Positions 5,577 through 6,354 of a stretch of 6,354 bases of DNA are shown piece by piece. Each line of letters begins with the position of its first letter. Position 1 is the stretch's first letter. Made by a program: the position numbers and the translations under genes. Origin of the DNA: Nitrospinales bacterium (lineage in GTDB: Bacteria > Nitrospinota_A > UBA7883 > JACRGQ01); the NCBI GenBank assembly GCA_023248615.1, contig JAHFEI010000127.1, forward strand, positions 1 through 6,354, given 5' to 3'. Below the pieces are notes generated by a model. The model made no database searches. It was given only the letters and a program-made list of their open reading frames with translations, and was not told the origin of the DNA.

Positions 5577-6354
5577 CTAGTCTTCAAATACCCTTCGTTT
5601 GATACGGTATTTCTTCAGCTTGCTATGGAAATTCTTGTAGTCAAGCACGGCTTCCTTTGCGGCGGCGCTTATGTTCCCCTTATGTTTTTTCATGACATGC
5701 GTGAGGTAATGCGTTTCAAACGACTCTATGACCTTTTTCTTCGAATCGTGGAATGTGTTCTCAAATGAGCCAACGGCTAGGTGGTTTCCATTGCCGCGCG
5801 AATCGGGCATTTCTATCTCGTCCAGCGAATCTTTTGTGGCAAGGACTACCGTGCGCTCAATGATGTTCTCCAGTTCGCGCACATTGCCCGGCCAATCGTA
5901 ATTGATAAGCGTGGACATGGCAGACGGGGTGATGGATTTAATCTCCTTGTTGTTTTTTTTGCAGAACTTCCGGATGAAATGGTTTGTAAGCAACGGAATG
6001 TCTTCCTTTCGCTCGCGCAGGGATGGCAGGTAGATAGGTATCACGTTCAACCGGTAAAAAAGGTCAATCCGGAAAACATTATCCTGTATAGCCTTTTCGA
6101 GGTCCCTGTTGGTCGTAGCGATTGTCCGCGCATTCACGTGGAGGGTTTCGGAGCCGCCCATGCGATCGAACTCCCCTTCCTGCAAGACACGCAGTAGCTT
6201 CGACTGGACGGCAAGCGATATCTCCCCGATTTCATCTAGGTAAATGGTGCCGCCGTGTGCGCGCTCGAATTTCCCCTTCTTCTGTGCGATAGCCCCGGTG
6301 AAGGCGCCCTTTTCGTAGCCAAACATCTCCGCCTCCAGCAACGTTTCCGGGATG
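5577..6354 (-). CDS. Sigma-54-dependent transcriptional activator (NtrC type), 5' end outside window
   Basis: The frame is open from the right edge and ends at TAG 5579-5577, giving 258 residues in view. The AAA+ sigma-54 interaction domain is clear: loop GAFTGA (16-21, which contacts sigma-54), Walker B GGTIYLDEIGE (34-44), sensor TIATTNRDL, RIDLFYRLNVIPIYLPSLRE with candidate arginine fingers, and DWPGNVRELENIIER. The C-terminus carries a Fis-type helix-turn-helix, GNISAAAKEAVLDYKNFHSK, starting at 226. Walker A and any N-terminal receiver, PAS or GAF sensor lie outside, so the signal cannot be told. The first visible residues (IPETLLEAEMFG) match the family immediately before the GAFTGA loop, and the TTG at 6341 is an internal Leu, not a start. 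The position before tusA and the DsrE2-like gene suggests local control, but no sigma-54 promoter is seen in the 36-nt gap. Confidence 0.95.
   Translation of the reverse strand, partial: IPETLLEAEMFGYEKGAFTGAIAQKKGKFERAHGGTIYLDEIGEISLAVQSKLLRVLQEGEFDRMGGSETLHVNARTIATTNRDLEKAIQDNVFRIDLFYRLNVIPIYLPSLRERKEDIPLLTNHFIRKFCKKNNKEIKSITPSAMSTLINYDWPGNVRELENIIERTVVLATKDSLDEIEMPDSRGNGNHLAVGSFENTFHDSKKKVIESFETHYLTHVMKKHKGNISAAAKEAVLDYKNFHSKLKKYRIKRRVFED

Noticed and set aside
5781..6197. 138-residue plus-strand ORF opposite the activator
   Set aside because: It is antisense to a strongly conserved AAA+ coding region and shows no domain; it is a shadow frame.

Overview
The window looks like a chromosomal segment of a Gram-negative bacterium with anaerobic or respiratory electron-transfer and sulfur-relay capacity. 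Evidence is a Sec-exported multihaem c-type cytochrome, a periplasmic SurA/PrsA-like foldase, a TusA/DsrE sulfur-carrier pair and a sigma-54 (NtrC-type) activator. Moderate GC with this gene mix would fit Desulfobacterota/Nitrospinota-like lineages, but the sequence alone does not fix the taxon.

Plus-strand half (1-4717): the C-terminal end of an unrecognised gene runs in from the left edge (stop at 273). A 112-nt gap follows, holding a strong imperfect hairpin with a GAAA tetraloop (317-349). Next is a 799-residue seven-haem cytochrome (386-2785) closed by a textbook intrinsic terminator (2805-2842). The gap 2843-2975 holds a long nested imperfect hairpin with 8-nt direct repeats in both arms (2867-2937). 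It is followed by a PpiC-type peptidyl-prolyl isomerase/chaperone (2976-4262) and a small exported basic protein (4334-4717). That last gene has a near-consensus sigma-70 promoter (4298-4327) placed so that the predicted transcript starts at the ATG itself.

Convergent junction (4718-4808): no gene; it contains a bulged 12-bp hairpin (4762-4801) without a U-tract on either strand.

Minus-strand half (6354 down to 4809): a sigma-54-dependent activator, cut at its N-terminal side by the right edge, is followed after 36 nt by tusA-like (5540-5313) and, 12 nt later, by a DsrE2-like gene (5300-4809). All three probably form one transcription unit.

Working model (inference): the left block exports a haem protein together with a folding helper and a small partner. 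The right block is a cytoplasmic persulfide relay next to a regulator that may control it. Several upstream-extended starts were rejected in favour of starts supported by Shine-Dalgarno sequences (386, 2976, 5300). The most notable oddities are a haem-free N-terminal Cys/His module in the cytochrome, structured leaders before two genes, a possible leaderless gene, and loss of the usual second cysteine in the DsrE2-like protein.
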